From Paragordius varius (taxonomy: Eukaryota; Nematomorpha): a stretch of 64,000 nucleotides of DNA. The notes under the pieces were generated by a model, which was not told where the DNA came from, did no database searches, and saw only the letters and a list, made by a program, of their open reading frames with translations. Positions 46,480 to 59,039 of this stretch are shown here, in pieces (the stretch's first letter is position 1; the number at the start of each line of letters is the position of its first letter). The position numbers were made by a program, and so were the translations under genes. The stretch is taken from the NCBI GenBank assembly GCA_964247055.1, contig OZ176051.1, positions 12,834,001 through 12,898,000 on the forward strand, written 5' to 3'.

Positions 46480-48445
46480 CATATCAAAAAATCACAACAG
46501 TAGGATCTACTTTAACATCTTTCTTTCCTTGTAACTGATATCTATCTGGACGGTGTCGAATTCGTGTAGGGTATCGCCGTTCTGTGTGAGTGTCAGTGGT
46601 AGGTGTTATGGTGGGTGTTTGGGATGGCAATTCAATGACGCGCTCCAAGGGTTGGGGCGGTATGATCGGAGCTGTGGTCGTGCCAGTAGGGTATCTGACA
46701 CATAGGTCAAGCGATTGTGGTGTTTATTCAGACAAAATTGTCTTTCCCATTCTTTCCCATCTTCCCCTTGTTCTCAGTTGATCGGCGTGTTTTCGAATGA
46801 TTTTGTTACCATCTCGTATTTCATATGGGAGTAATCCGAGTCGATTTACAACTCCTTCTCGCCAACCATTCACTAGTTCATTTTTCATATATATTTTTTC
46901 TTTTTCATGGTATTTATGATTAGGTTGTTTATCGTCTAAGAAGTCTTATTTTAGCCATGTGATTGGAATTGGGGGAGGGGGGGTGTGCGTTTTAGGATAA
47001 GTTGTACAGGACAGGTATTTGTAGCACTGTGGATGTTAGTGCGGTATCCCCAAAGCGTATTATTTATTTTTGATTGTGGGTCACAGTATTCTGCCGACCG
47101 ATAATGTGTTTTAAGAGTATATATCACTAGTTCCACCATTCCGCTCGTTTTTGGATGATAGGGAACTGATGTTACATGTTTAATGTTTTCCGTCATGAAT
47201 TTTTAAAACTGCCCAGATGTAATAAGACAAATTGTCAGTTACTATCATTTTTGGAAATCCATATCGACTGAAACATTCGTACAGGAAATTTAATATATTT
47301 TTGGTCCATATCATTTTCGATAGTTTAACTTCGACCGAATAGCTATCAATAAGAACTATCCAATAAAAATTGTCTATTGGGCCTGCTATATCTAGATGTA
47401 ATCTCTCTATATTGCTGTATTAATGTTCCAATTATATGTGGGATTCAGTTTTCGCATCATCCCACTTTTTTATGTCGCTTTCCATATTGTGCGTTTTAGC
47501 TTAGAATCCCGGGTGTCCGACGTGTAATATTTTGGATATTTACTTTTTGAGATTCGGGAATTATTAATCTATCATGCCAATATAATAACCGTACGTAGTT
47601 TTAATTTGAATTATAAAACTTTGGAATTAATGTAATATTTTATTGGATCAGTTGTTTTTTCTGGGTGCACTTATTACTTACTGGGTCGGTGGTCTGGCTT
47701 AATATGGTTACGATTTATGTTAAGATTATTAACAAACCTTATATGTTCTGCTGTTTGAAGACTTTCTGTGTCTTTTGTGGTTGGCATGCGGGACAATGGA
47801 TCTGCAATGTTTTCGTGACTTGTAATGTACCGTGGATTGTAATGAAATTCGGAAGCTTTATATATCCAACGTAGTAGCTTGGAATGTTTATTTAGCCTAG
47901 TTTACGATTATTTCCAAACAGCTTTGTTAGTGGTTTTTGATCAGTACGCAATTCAAACTTCTTCCCCGTAATAATATTTTTAAAGCGGAAAGTATGGCTT
48001 GTGCTTCCTTTTCTATCACTAAATAAGTTTCTTCGGGTTTAGACCACTTTCTTGATGCGTATGCAATGGGTTTATTTATGCCCTCCTGAGTGGTATGTAG
48101 CAACACTGCTCAGTACCCTTTATTCGAGCCATTTGTTTCAATTATTATAGGAAACTCAGAACGGGGTTAGTTTAACAGTATGGCATATTTAAATTTTTGG
48201 GTTAAAACAGTCCCCGAGAATATTGGTCCATATCCAGGGTTATAACTGCTTAGGTCGTGAAGTACAGAAAAACTTCCTGGAAGCAATAGTGTGTGAAAAC
48301 TTATTAAGCCTAAGAAAGACTTGAGCTTGTATGGCTTTAACTTTATCGGCTGCTGGTGCGATGCCGTTGTTAGATTTAACATATCCTACATAGCTTATGG
48401 GTTGAAAAAGTTTTAGTTTGCTTTTACTTAATTTTAAACCAGATT
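46480..48445 (-). mobile_element. Ty3/gypsy LTR-retrotransposon pol remnant (fossil)
   Basis: The minus strand carries, in order, parts of a Ty3/gypsy pol. The RT to RNase H junction is near 48440-48170 (words such as 'GLKLSKSKLKLFQPISYVGY' and 'NNGIAPAADKVKAIQA'). An RNase H tail follows near 47880-47650 ('ENIADPLSRMP'). The integrase core lies near 47410-46960 ('ERLHLDIAGPI', 'VLIDSYSVEVK', 'VPYHPKTSGMVE'), and the C-terminal linker near 46840-46490 ends with 'RRYPTRIRHRPDRYQLQGK'. Gag, protease, most of RT and any LTRs are not visible. It is broken, with several interruptions, and clearly old. Its 5' side stops where the hAT element at 48452 begins. Confidence 0.85.
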
Positions 48446-48451
48446 CTAGAC

Positions 48452-50181
48452 CAGTGGTACCAAAAAAATCTAACGGGCCAAATAAAATATATTTTTTCGA
48501 GGGCCATTAACCATATAATGGCAAATATTCCATAGAGATTTGACACTTATGCACATATTTATACTCTAACTCAGCACAATGAATTTTTTGCGGATTGCAT
48601 GTCAATCCAGCTAAAAACTCGTTTTACACCATTAAAATTAAAAAATTTTGATAACAACATTTATTTTGATATTAACTAATAATTTTTGACAAATTTGGTT
48701 TCGCCTCATGACAATCTTAAAACGTCGTCCATATGATCATCGGTTAAACGATTTCTGTTTGTATTCTTGTCATACTTCATTTTTGAATATGCCGTCTCAC
48801 AGCGGTGTACAAAAGATTATCATAAAGGATATCTTTTAGAAGGTTTTTGTATTTACGGCGGTTGAATTCTTTGCCACGGATGTGGTTAACTATATCCACA
48901 ACCGTTTTAATTACTGAATTGAGTGATCCATTGTGCGCGAAACCAAGTTTTGCTGATGAATAAAGCAGTCAAAGGATAAAATATTTTGCAAATTATGTTT
49001 GTTTTTCAATGAATAAATCATTTGTTTATTCCAATCATAGAGGTACAGCGATCTGTGCAGATCGAAACCAATTATTTCATAGATATACCATTATTATCGA
49101 AAAAAATGCTAATTATTTCGAGAAAATCACTTCCTTACGTGGTATTATTCATTGGTAAAAATTTTAAATATTATTCGTTGATTATGCTGTCGTTGCAAAA
49201 TCTCACGAAGAGCTCACATTGAGGTATTGAACTAATATCAGTGCTAAAATCAATAGCAATACTAAAATAATTGCAGTTTTTCAGAGCCAATGAAGTATTG
49301 TTATAAATATTTAGACATATCTTCTATGCATCGAGCATATGTTGAATCAGAAAGTTGAAGTTTCCTCATTGAACCTTATTATGGAATTTATCAAATAAAA
49401 AACCATTTATTAGACATTTTTATATTAGTTAGGAATCAGTAAACAGTTTCATATTTGTTCCTAAAATATAGCAAATTTCATACGAAGCTAATGTTACAGA
49501 TTTTTCATGGGAGAAAGGTATAGACATAAGAGATATTTCTTTCTGGTATAATTCCTTAATCTTTTTATATTTTTCGTTTCTTTCCTCATATTTTTTTGGT
49601 TAATTTATGAGAATGATGGATTGTAAAATGTCTTTCAATATTGTATTTTATTATAATTATGTTGTCCTTACATATAAGGCAGGTAACAACATTTTTATTT
49701 AAAAGGACAAAGAATTTTTCTTCCCATTCATTTTTAAAGAAGCGATTTTCATCGGATAATTTACGTTTTTTAGCATTAGATGTCATCCTTTGAATTTATG
49801 TTTAAATATTATGTAATTTCCCCCAAAAAATAGGAAATTGAATTATGCTAGATAGCAATGAAAAGAAATATATGCAAGTTTGGATGAAAGGCTCGCATAA
49901 ATAGAAAAAAGGAATGCAAAATTTCAATAGAGAAAAGAAAATAGAATACAGAAACAACGTGTGACAAAACTTTGAAATCCTTTTAATGTAAAAAAAAATA
50001 AAAATTACCAAAATTAAATCTAAAGAAAATAAATTAATAGTAAAGTAAGCGAAAATTCATTTATGTGTATTTAAAAATTCATCTATAAAAAAATAATATA
50101 AGTATCAATATGGTCATAGAGCAATTTTAAAGCACTCTTAGGGCCGCATGCGGCCCGCAGGCCGCGGTTTGAGTACAACTG
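48452..50181 (-). mobile_element. hAT DNA transposon with BED-finger transposase remnant
   Basis: The element is about 1.73 kb, with termini CAGTGGTACCAAAA and the inverse of CAGTTGTACTCAAACCG, flanked inside by GC-rich 'CGGGCC' and 'GGCCCGCAGGCCGCGG'. The minus strand encodes a transposase of the ZBED/GTF2IRD2-like hAT type. The N-terminus (49786-49586) reads 'KKRKLSDENRFFKNEWEEKF' and then 'VTCLICKDNIIIIKYNIERH', a BED zinc finger with the C..C and H...H ligands (IERHFTIHH). Next comes 'SVTLASYEICYILGTNMKLF' near 49480, and the C-terminal dimerisation part 'KNTNRNRLTDDHMDDVLRLS' near 48730. The middle is deleted or unrecognisable and the frame is interrupted by stops. The 8-bp flanks do not match, so the insertion is old. 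Confidence 0.85.
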
Positions 50182-52265
50182 ACTTACAGTCTGCGTGGAC
50201 CTGATATGCATTTTTTTGTTCGCCAAACCTCCGCATTCGAATCGAAAATAGATTCTATTTAACTATTTGGGTTGAGGACCCTTAGAGCATATACTAATTA
50301 AATTAGCAAAATTGATCGGTAAAAAGTATTTATTGTTAAGATTCAATATAAAGGGAATTTTCTTGATTTAAGAATATCAAAAATATTGCGTTATTGTGAA
50401 CTAAATTATTAATAGTTCCCGGACAAACTGTAATATAATGTAGCTACGTATCGTAATCCAATTACAATAATAAAATATCCAAATATTGTAGACATGATTG
50501 GATTAAAATTGTATAATTTTCCTATATTTGAATTGATGATTTCATAACGCATCTGAGACATGGCAACACTGGCCACTATCATTGTGCTACACTAAGAAGC
50601 ACCATACAAAACTATCAAAAAATTATATACAATCGTTGATCAATCGAAAAAAAAAGTTTTTTTCGCTTTTACGGTAAAAATCAAAATTATACGGATCAAA
50701 CGTGAAAAGATAAAGACAAATATTTTTGTTTCACAAGACTGCGGTGTATTTTTTAATTTTGATTTTTTAATGATGTTTGATAAACAATCAATGATATATA
50801 AACAATTGTAATCAAATGATTTAAATAAGAAAAATTACGATTAAAAAGTTTGGTTATCTTTTGAACAAAAAAATTGTCTTTATGTTTTTTTGTTTTTGCC
50901 TGTATAATATCAATTCTTACGCACTTACCCTATTTCTTAATTGGTTCAACGATGATTTCATTGTAAAGTAATAGTTTTCGGGAGTGAGATTTTTTAAGCT
51001 TCTCTCCAGAATGTTTTTTCTGCAAAGCTAATCGTAACATTTTGGCATTTTTCTAAATTGAGTTGTGAGGTCCATGTATTTTCCGACCACTCTGGAGGAG
51101 TAGTAGTATCTTTTTCATCTACTAATTAGTAATTTATAACACAGCATGCAGTGATTTAAACACTCAATGGCATATCAAATTTTATAAACTCTTTAGGTCA
51201 TATTCATTGATATAAGTAAATAAACAAGATCTTGCCGTATAAAAAAGACATATTATTATTAACAATTATATTAAATATTTATCTCAAATAGGAGACACAT
51301 GGCTGGTGGCCTATACCCTAAAAAGCGTAGGTAACTTGCATTTCAAAAAGGTGAAAATCAATATTATCAAATAAAAAAACTATGAGTGTCATTTAATAAC
51401 CTAAGTTAAATAGAAAAATTTTAATTAAAAAACTTTTAGGATTGTGACTAAGAAAAGCGATATATGTTCTCCGTGCCACTGCAAATCGGTCGGAATCTTT
51501 AATTGATATAACAACCATTCATCGTAAAAATAAAGCTAACTAAAATTCAACAATATACGTTTTAGAGAAATAATATCAATAATTGATGCAAAAAAAGTGG
51601 TATGCTAACGGGATCCTTTACTTTAATTATAATAAAATATATTTTCTTGAATTGTCAATAAAATAAAGTATAGCTATTTAACTTGATATAAGTGGATATG
51701 ATTAATGGCAATATTTACTTACATAAGTTACTTAATATATCGTTTGCACTTCAAAAGTCTCCTTTAATATTATAAGTTGGCTCCCGAACGTTTCAACACT
51801 TGCTTATAACTATAATTTTTTTATATATTTATTATTTTAACGTAATATTATTACATATATGCTCATTTAAAATTTACATTTTCATTCTGAAAACATTTTC
51901 GTTTCACTATATTAACAATATTTTAATTCTATTTATGTTGTACCCAAAATTAATAACGGAGAAAAATTTTATATTTATTAGGTTATAATACCTTATTATT
52001 TTAAAATAACTTTTAAAATAAAGCAACTGTTTTTGAATGAAGAGTTGATAATGAAATAATAGATTATATGATGGGTTAGATGTATGGCTCATAGTTTGAT
52101 GATAATTATAAACAAAATAAAATGCTCAAGGACCAAATAGAAGTCTTATAGGACGAACTTGAAGTGTTAAAGAACACTCTTGAAGTGAAAATAATATATA
52201 TCGTTTTTTTAATTAAAAGTTAAAAGGATAATGTAAAATATATCTCTATAGATATATACTTTTTT
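50182..52265. other. AT-rich intergenic stretch
   Basis: No gene is supported. Frames at 51800-51988 and 52092-51907 overlap on opposite strands and are low-complexity. Confidence 0.5.
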
Positions 52266-52439
52266 GTTTTTTGTAAAGAGTTATTTTATGGCACATTGCA
52301 TTGCAATATATTGTTAGTTATATAAAACAGATTTGCGTTTAAAAATATTTTCCTACACGGTTTGAGATCAATGTAGGTAAAACTTAATTTAAATTAATGT
52401 AAGAAGAAGCATTTTTAATAAATCATAAAGCTACCTGTT

Positions 52440-52925
52440 TATAGTCAAATCCATTTCCAACACCTTTATTTTGTTCTCAGGAACTTTTATGTTTGCTGAA
52501 TATATGGGTCAGCTGTGATGTTCCCCTAAACGGCGCAAAAATCCCCGGACAAACATATAGCTCCACCAAACATGTGATCGGCATTTACCTCTAACCAATG
52601 CTTTTGTGTGTATTCAAAGCGTTGATAATTGGCCCAAAAACTGTTTCCGCGGCCATTAACCTATAAATTAGAATTTTTTTACCCTCCCAAACATACCGCC
52701 GGGTTTTCGATTGCTAATCAAAAAATTACCTAGGGCATTAAGAGTTTCTGGAAGGAAACATATATCACCATCTATCATTACCATGACACATTTAATAATA
52801 TCGAATTAGACTATTAAAGCCTTGTCATTGGAATTTTTCCCCAAATAATCCAAAATGTAATCCATGTATAAAATCTAATAAAACAGGGATATTGGGGTTG
52901 GGCGTCTCATCGGTCATATAATAAC
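52440..52925 (-). pseudogene. Chitin synthase catalytic-domain pseudogene fragment, copy 2
   Basis: This is the same segment as 34604-35046. Here the stretch before the FEY motif is complete ('GNSFWANYQRFEYTQKHWLE', matching MvWyQ.FEYa..HWL of chitin synthases) and is followed by 'VNADHMFGGAICLSGDFCA'. A stop (TAG) follows 'FCAV', and the upstream block is frame-shifted after 'MTDETPNPN', although 'VMVMIDGDIC' is still readable. The GT...AG gap between the two blocks is 22 nt (52661-52682), against 25 nt in copy 1. The two copies have different disabling changes, so both decayed after the duplication or independently from a common source. Neither can code for an enzyme. Confidence 0.8.
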
Positions 52926-53539
52926 CGGTTCGATTGGCGGTAAATATACTTCAAGGTGATAACTAGTCAAACAAATTTTAAATATAAGTTAAACCAAAAA
53001 ACCGTTCTACTTCTTTCAATAATCCATAATAAATTACGCATTCACGCTTTATTCAACATAAAATATGAGCAAACATTTTAAAAATTTATATTTATAATCG
53101 GGATTTAAACAATATAGATTTTCATTTTATTAAATGCGCGTTTCTTTATCAATTAAATCAAAGATAAAATCAAGATTTATAAATGAGAATTCAAAAAAAT
53201 GGTAAATACAACCCAAATTACCGTTCGTCACTTAAATAGGTTCAATTATATGTTTATTCTATAATAGGGGTTTGGATTTCCAAATAATAAAATTTAAAAT
53301 AATTTAATAAAAGTATGAAATATAGGTAAAAACTTCATTGCAAAAACAGTTGTTAAGGATGGAAATGATTGAACCATTTATTTATAGATTCCACATTACC
53401 GTATAGGGCTTATAGGTTTAAATGAAAAAAAAAATAGTTTTCTTTAATATCAAAATTTACTTACTCCATCTTTTCCGAACTTTTATGTAAGAATTATGTT
53501 TAAAGTGAAAAACCAATCGTGTTTTAGATGGCAAATACC

Positions 53540-53720
53540 AGATTGATCGACCTCCATATGGAGTATTTTCTCAAATCTTTGGATGATTGACATCATATAC
53601 AAGTTTTTCAATATGTTTAGTTGGTAAAATATGATGACACAACAAATTTTGTACACAATCAATAAATTTTTCCGCATATTCGTTGATAAAATAAAATGTA
53701 TATTCACAAAATTTAAATAA
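53540..53720 (-). pseudogene. Possible upstream exon of the same dead gene, copy 2
   Basis: An open stretch reads 'INEYAEKFIDCVQNLLCHHI' and 'LPTKHIEKLVYDVNHPKI', with normal coding composition. It corresponds to 35830-35990. Position and orientation suggest an N-terminal exon of the chitin synthase-like gene; no motif confirms it. Confidence 0.4.
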
Positions 53721-53734
53721 ATGGTTAAATTCAT

Positions 53735-54845
53735 TTATAGGACTTCGAATTCGAAAAAAAGGAATACCGGAATAGTTCCTGAACGGTTCAATAATTTCAA
53801 AATGAAACCGGGGTGATTGCAAGTGGGCAGAAACCGTGGTTCCTTTAGATATAAACGGTCCTTAACCGGTTTTGTACATTTGGAACAGGTAATTTGGGTC
53901 CTGGATATTCATTTAATGGTTGTCATTACGTTGTCATTATAATATAAACCAAAATATTGACAACTCCAAATCAAAACATAATTAATCAAAAAATTAAATA
54001 GCCAAATAGATAAGTATAAAGGTAGATAATAAGTGTATCTGTATTAATTATCGCATCTATGGAGGAAATTTTTATTTGATTAAAAATGATTAACTAAGCA
54101 ATTCAGTCGTTAGACTACTTCTCAGACCTTTAAATATAATTTTTAGCGTAAAAAACGCTTTATATTTATTTGAGCCTAATATGTACCGTCTAACCTTACA
54201 TGTTAAATTTCTATTATTTTTTCAAAATCTGTGGCCAAAAAAAATTTGAGGGCCTCATGCAGTTCGTGGGCCGCCGTTTAAATACCACTGATATAGTGTG
54301 GCTCATTTTTTTCTGTTATTTGATTATGGACGCTATAGTTGTAGGTTTTTACCAGATTCATTAATTAATAATGTATAAGTTCTTACCCTATAGATTAAAA
54401 AATCCATAACATTATGTCTGTGATTCTCTTTTAGTGTTAATTATTATTTCAAAAAAACTCGACATGGTAATTCCATTTCGATCGTATACGAGAAAAAATT
54501 TCATATGATTAACTATAAAATAATCTTTAGGCAATATAAAATTTTGATGGAAAACTAAAAAAATGTATTAAACAATGGATAGTAAATATTTTAAACAAAA
54601 AATTTTTATTATCAAAAATAAAACCATATGGAAACCACTTTTTTAAAGGTGAAACTGGAACCGAACTAATTCCATGACGGTTGGAACCGAAAGAGGGCTG
54701 GTGGATTTTAAAATGAAACCGGGGTAGTTGAAATTTTAAAGCCGGAACCGGGTTGGTTCTAATCTAATGGAACCGGCGCCTGCTAAATCTCTTGAACCGG
54801 GTTCCGTTTTTGTATGGTTTTGCTTCTGGTTTGAACCTCTGTAAA
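53735..54845. other. Region rich in GGAACCGG-like words, probably insertion remnants
   Basis: Words such as 'AAAATGAAACCGGGGT(G/A)' (53799 and 54710), 'GGAACCGGGTTGGTT' and 'GAACCGGGTTCCG' recur at both ends of a 1.1-kb stretch. A hAT-like right terminus (GCCGCCGTTTAAATACCACTG) ends at 54300, and another possible terminus (inverse of CAGAGGTTCAAACC) ends near 54843. These are probably nested remnants of DNA elements; boundaries are uncertain and no coding was seen. Confidence 0.35.
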
Positions 54846-54849
54846 TACA

Positions 54850-57195
54850 TAATAGCCCTTATCTATGAGTCAAGACAAAATAATTACTTCAACATTATAA
54901 TAATCAAATGCATCATCCAAAACTACGTGGTATTCATAAAAAATTTTCCCATTTATTTTAAGATTTTTTAGGTCTGTTCTACAAATTTTAAATTCAACCT
55001 TAAATCATATATTATGATGGAATCAACGAGTTGTTCCATTTCAGTTTGATTTTCATGCCACGTGGTTACACATACAAACACATTATAATTATTATAAAGT
55101 GGAATGCATCCCTGACAATATACAGGGCCCTAAAAATATTAAGAATCAAGTTCGAGTGAGTGACTATACACTATTTGATTATGTATGTACAGCCACCCTA
55201 CTTAGTTATCTCATGTTTTTAAAAAGGCTTGAAATAGGCAATATATCTTTGATGGAATAGTCTTATTAATTAAATTTATGCAGAGATTATATTTGTATTC
55301 CTTTTCAATAAAGTTGTAATTGGAATAAAAAAGGAATTTTTTATTTAATTCCAAGTGTAGAAATTTAAGCCGTATCGATATTATGAAACATCAAAATTAA
55401 ATAGTTTTGAAACATCTAACATTCGCTTCAGGAAAATTTGCTACCCATTTATTTTAAAAATGGCTCTCAATTTAAAAATAAATTTACCAAAAAATACGGC
55501 CGCGAGACTTTTAGATCTTTAAAATAAATTTAAAAATTTGTTTGGATTTTAAATAAGATATTAAATACCATTGTGACAATTAGCAAAAAATTTGTTATAG
55601 TGTGATACGATCTTTTGGGGATATTTAATATAATTATTTTAATTAGTCGGAACCCCTATTTGCGTAACCACATCTCTTAAAACATTATTAACAGGATATT
55701 TTTATTCTGTATTACTGACAAAATCTTGCCGCTCGCAGATTATTGTGTTCTAAACAAATAATCTGAAAAAGAATATGCTTGCTTATAATTTTTTTACATT
55801 TAATAACTTTCAAAAAAGAATATACCTTTGTGTTTTGGTTTTTGGTTTGCCTCGATTTATTTTTAAATGTAAAATGAGTATTTTCCACAATCTTAAAACA
55901 TTAGCCATTATGAAGGAATAAATGTTTAAATTTAAAAAGTTTATAAGTTTCCACCACAAATTCCGATTAAGAGTTTTCATAACCACTAAAGATCGTGAGA
56001 TTTTTGAGTTGGGATTCTGCCGTAAATTATGCTGATGTAGGAATATTGTGTTTTGTATATTTAGTTCAGAACTTTTGGTGATAATTAAATATAAATATAT
56101 TTTACTGTTATTGTTTAACTAACAATTAAAGGTTTGTTTATGCACATTCGCTTCTTTATTGAGGACTTAAACATCATTTATTAATCTAAAGAAAAAGGAC
56201 CGCTATCACAGTAAAATATTATAAATTACCATTTGGAATTAACAATGTTTAATGTTTGTATACTAAAAACTATATGCAGAGTGTATTGTGATCTACAATC
56301 CTGTTACTGCAATAATATGATTCTTCAGCAAATGCAACAACTTTTCAAGCAAACGCAACATATTTTGAGCAAAGGCAACAGAAAAAATGTTGCGTTTGCT
56401 TGGAAAAAATGTTAATTTTGACTGAAAAATGGTATATTTGATAAATGGACTAGATTATTATGAATTTTTGCAATATGGTGTTAAAGGTCGCATCTTACTG
56501 TGACATATTGTTCTGAGCACAATTATGATCTCTAATATGGTTCAAAGTTTTCTAGGAATTACAATCTTTTTTATACAAATCAAATTGTTTACTATCAAAA
56601 ATATATCAAATATTTTGCTCTGAATAAGTTTTATTTTAGAAATACTAGGTTTAAAATCACACTATTCGATTAATAAACAGATTATAACATATCATACAAC
56701 TCTTGCTCCGTAAAAGTTACTCTGGGTATAATTAAAAAATTCGGTGTGGCTGGTACATTCAGTGGTTTATAAAATAAATTTTATCGGGTAAACGGTTGAA
56801 ATTTTAGTTTATCCTATACATAAAATATCAATGCAAAATATATTCAATCTTTATTTTTATCTCCAGAAGTTTTAAAGTTCATAAAGCTTTAATTCTAAAA
56901 CCGAGTTTGGACGTTAATTTTAAAAATGAAATTGTTAGACTAATCTATATTTTTTTGATCCTTTTGAAACTAACGATAACAGACCCAACCAAACAGCCTA
57001 TTTCAAAAAGCAAAGTAAATCCTTATCCTAACTCTCCAGGATAATAGATATTAGAATGACCACATTTTCAACTCAACAATTCCGGAAAAAACAACAATAT
57101 GATGAATAAACAATTTTTTCCTTTCTTTTTTCCATACGTGTTGCGAATTACAAAACTATACTGTGAAATAAGCAACCATTAAAATGCATACTGTA
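54850..57195. other. AT-rich intergenic stretch
   Basis: No gene is supported. A hairpin repeat lies at 56346-56402. Words near 56760-56960 resemble 18300-18500 ('GGTAAACG(G)TTGAAA', 'GTTTG(A/G)ACGT'), a trace of old duplication. Confidence 0.45.
56346..56402. repeat. Perfect 16-bp inverted repeat (CAAGCAAACGCAACAT)
   Basis: CAAGCAAACGCAACAT at 56346-56361 and its exact reverse complement at 56387-56402 enclose 25 nt. The same word in variant form occurs several times nearby (56330 and 56370) and in the 41.9-42.1 kb repeats. Confidence 0.85.
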
Positions 57196-57198
57196 TTA

Positions 57199-57920
57199 TC
57201 ACTGTGTGCAAAAAATTTTTAACAAAATAATTTTTTTATGAGATAGCTTACGACAAAAATTTTTTATTTGTTGACGACCTGGTTTTTGAAATATTAAGAT
57301 AAAATCGAAATCGGGCAAAAATGAAAGTTAAGGAGAAATAAGATATTCAAAAAATAATGATAAAATTTGAGATATTATGGTAAATTACACTGTGACACAA
57401 CTTTTTCTGAACTCGATTTTTTAAATATTTTCTGATTCCTTATAGTATTGTGATCAGATTTGCGTAAAAAAATTTTTTACTTACCCAGCTCGTTTTCGAG
57501 ATATGGGACTTTTTCCATATTTGGACATATCCAAAATTTTCTTGTTTGTAAATATTTTTCGCTATGTAAACAAATAATATGTGGCTTACATAAGTATTTT
57601 TACAAGAAATTACCAATTTATCTTAAAATAAAAAAAAATTTGCTCAAAATATCCAATACTTTTTGTTTTAGGGGGCAAAAACCCTCAAAAATTGGGTAAC
57701 TTAACATTTTTTCACACAAATATTTTTTATCAATTTATTAAATCAAAACAAACTTTATTACATGTTCTTGGATGTTAATAATGTTTGTTTAAGTATAAAT
57801 ATCACTTTGTAATAGCTTTGTGGACTTTTATTTTAAAAAGTAAATTTAATTTTTACATCTTTTTTGCTGTTTTTTTATGTAAAAAATGATTTAATTTACT
57901 CAGCTGTAAATATTAATTTC
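57199..57920 (-). repeat. Dispersed repeat P, copy without palindrome
   Basis: 57199-57395 (starting CACTGTGTGCAAAAAATTTT) is the inverse of about 62880-63082. 57400-57920 is a close inverse copy of 61551-62080, including 'CGAGATATGGGACTTTTTCC', 'ACATATCCAAAATTTTCTTG' and 'GGGGGCAAAAACCCTCAAAA'. The roughly 800-bp palindromic portion present in the right-hand copy is absent here. Non-coding. Confidence 0.8.
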
Positions 57921-59035
57921 ATTTTTTCATCTGAAATTTTTAAATTTTTACCATATATGATGTCAGATATGTTGATTCGTTAGCTTCATTTTTAAATATG
58001 TTAAAAAATATGAAATGGACAGTAATGATTCTTATATAAATTTGTGATTGAATTCTGAATCGGAAAAATCGTCTGCCTTTTGAATAAGAAAAGAACACAC
58101 CTTGATACCATCAAATACATTTTATATATATATACTTTAGGGATATGGATGATTCCCTCTTTATCAAGAGTGCAATCTAAAGAAGCTTATTACCCTGATG
58201 AAGTTTTTCGATACTCGGAAATGAATTCTTTCTTAATAAAAGTTGAGTCACCCATAAAATTTTAGTTGTTTAGGGGAACAGTACGTATGCCACAGGAAAA
58301 TCAAAGATAAGTACCCTCATATACTAAATTATATTTTTAATAATATTTTAACCATATATTCTTATAAATTTTATTTGGGTTATCGTCTCTTCGGTTAAAT
58401 TATTGTTTTTTGTCGTTAATGTTTTATTTAATTTAAACCATTGTCGCTTATCAACAACTCTAATCAAACCTTTGTTTTTTGCTGATATGTGTTTATTTTT
58501 GAGCATAAATTTAAGTTAATGATGTTTTACCCCAGCCTGTTGGGATCTAAATTTAACTGATTGGTTTATTCTACCTAGGCATCGCCCAAGTATTTAAAAT
58601 TATTTACCAATTCGATTTTGGCGTCTGCCATATAAAAGTATTTTATTGATTTCTTTACATTCTTATAAAAACAGTATATCGATTTGCTGGTAGTTATATT
58701 ACCATGACAAAGTACACAATCGCAACAATTTGTATATCACATCAGCTAATAAATTAGCTTTCAATATGGACGACTGTGCAGAGAAAATTGGAGAATATGC
58801 CATATCTTATCAAAAACGTTTAAATAAAATATAATACCATTAATAAATGATTTCATATACATTGAACTATATGCAAATCCTAATTATAATCAGTTATTAG
58901 AGTCAATATTTAGAATATATTTTGATCAAAAAATTTTAAGACACGGATAATCTAATCTAGACTTTAAATAAAGTAAATTAGGTGTAGAAAAAATAAAATA
59001 ATAATTTATTTATTCATATAAATATATATATATAT
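57921..59035. other. AT-rich intergenic stretch
   Basis: Nothing recognised; the frame at 58080-58265 has no features. Confidence 0.5.
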
Positions 59036-59039
59036 AATC

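Larger units (their letters stand above)
52270..53720 (-). repeat. Duplicated block with chitin synthase exons, copy 2
   Basis: Partner of 34420-36000; see that entry for the shared anchors. Copy 2 is shorter because of deletions around 53000-53100 and elsewhere. Confidence 0.85.

Noticed and set aside
46590-46781. 63-codon plus-strand Gly/Val-rich frame
   Set aside because: It is antisense to the C-terminal part of the Ty3/gypsy integrase remnant.
57460-57699. 79-codon plus-strand frame
   Set aside because: It lies inside a dispersed repeat, and the inverted copy at 61.6-62.0 kb does not keep it open.
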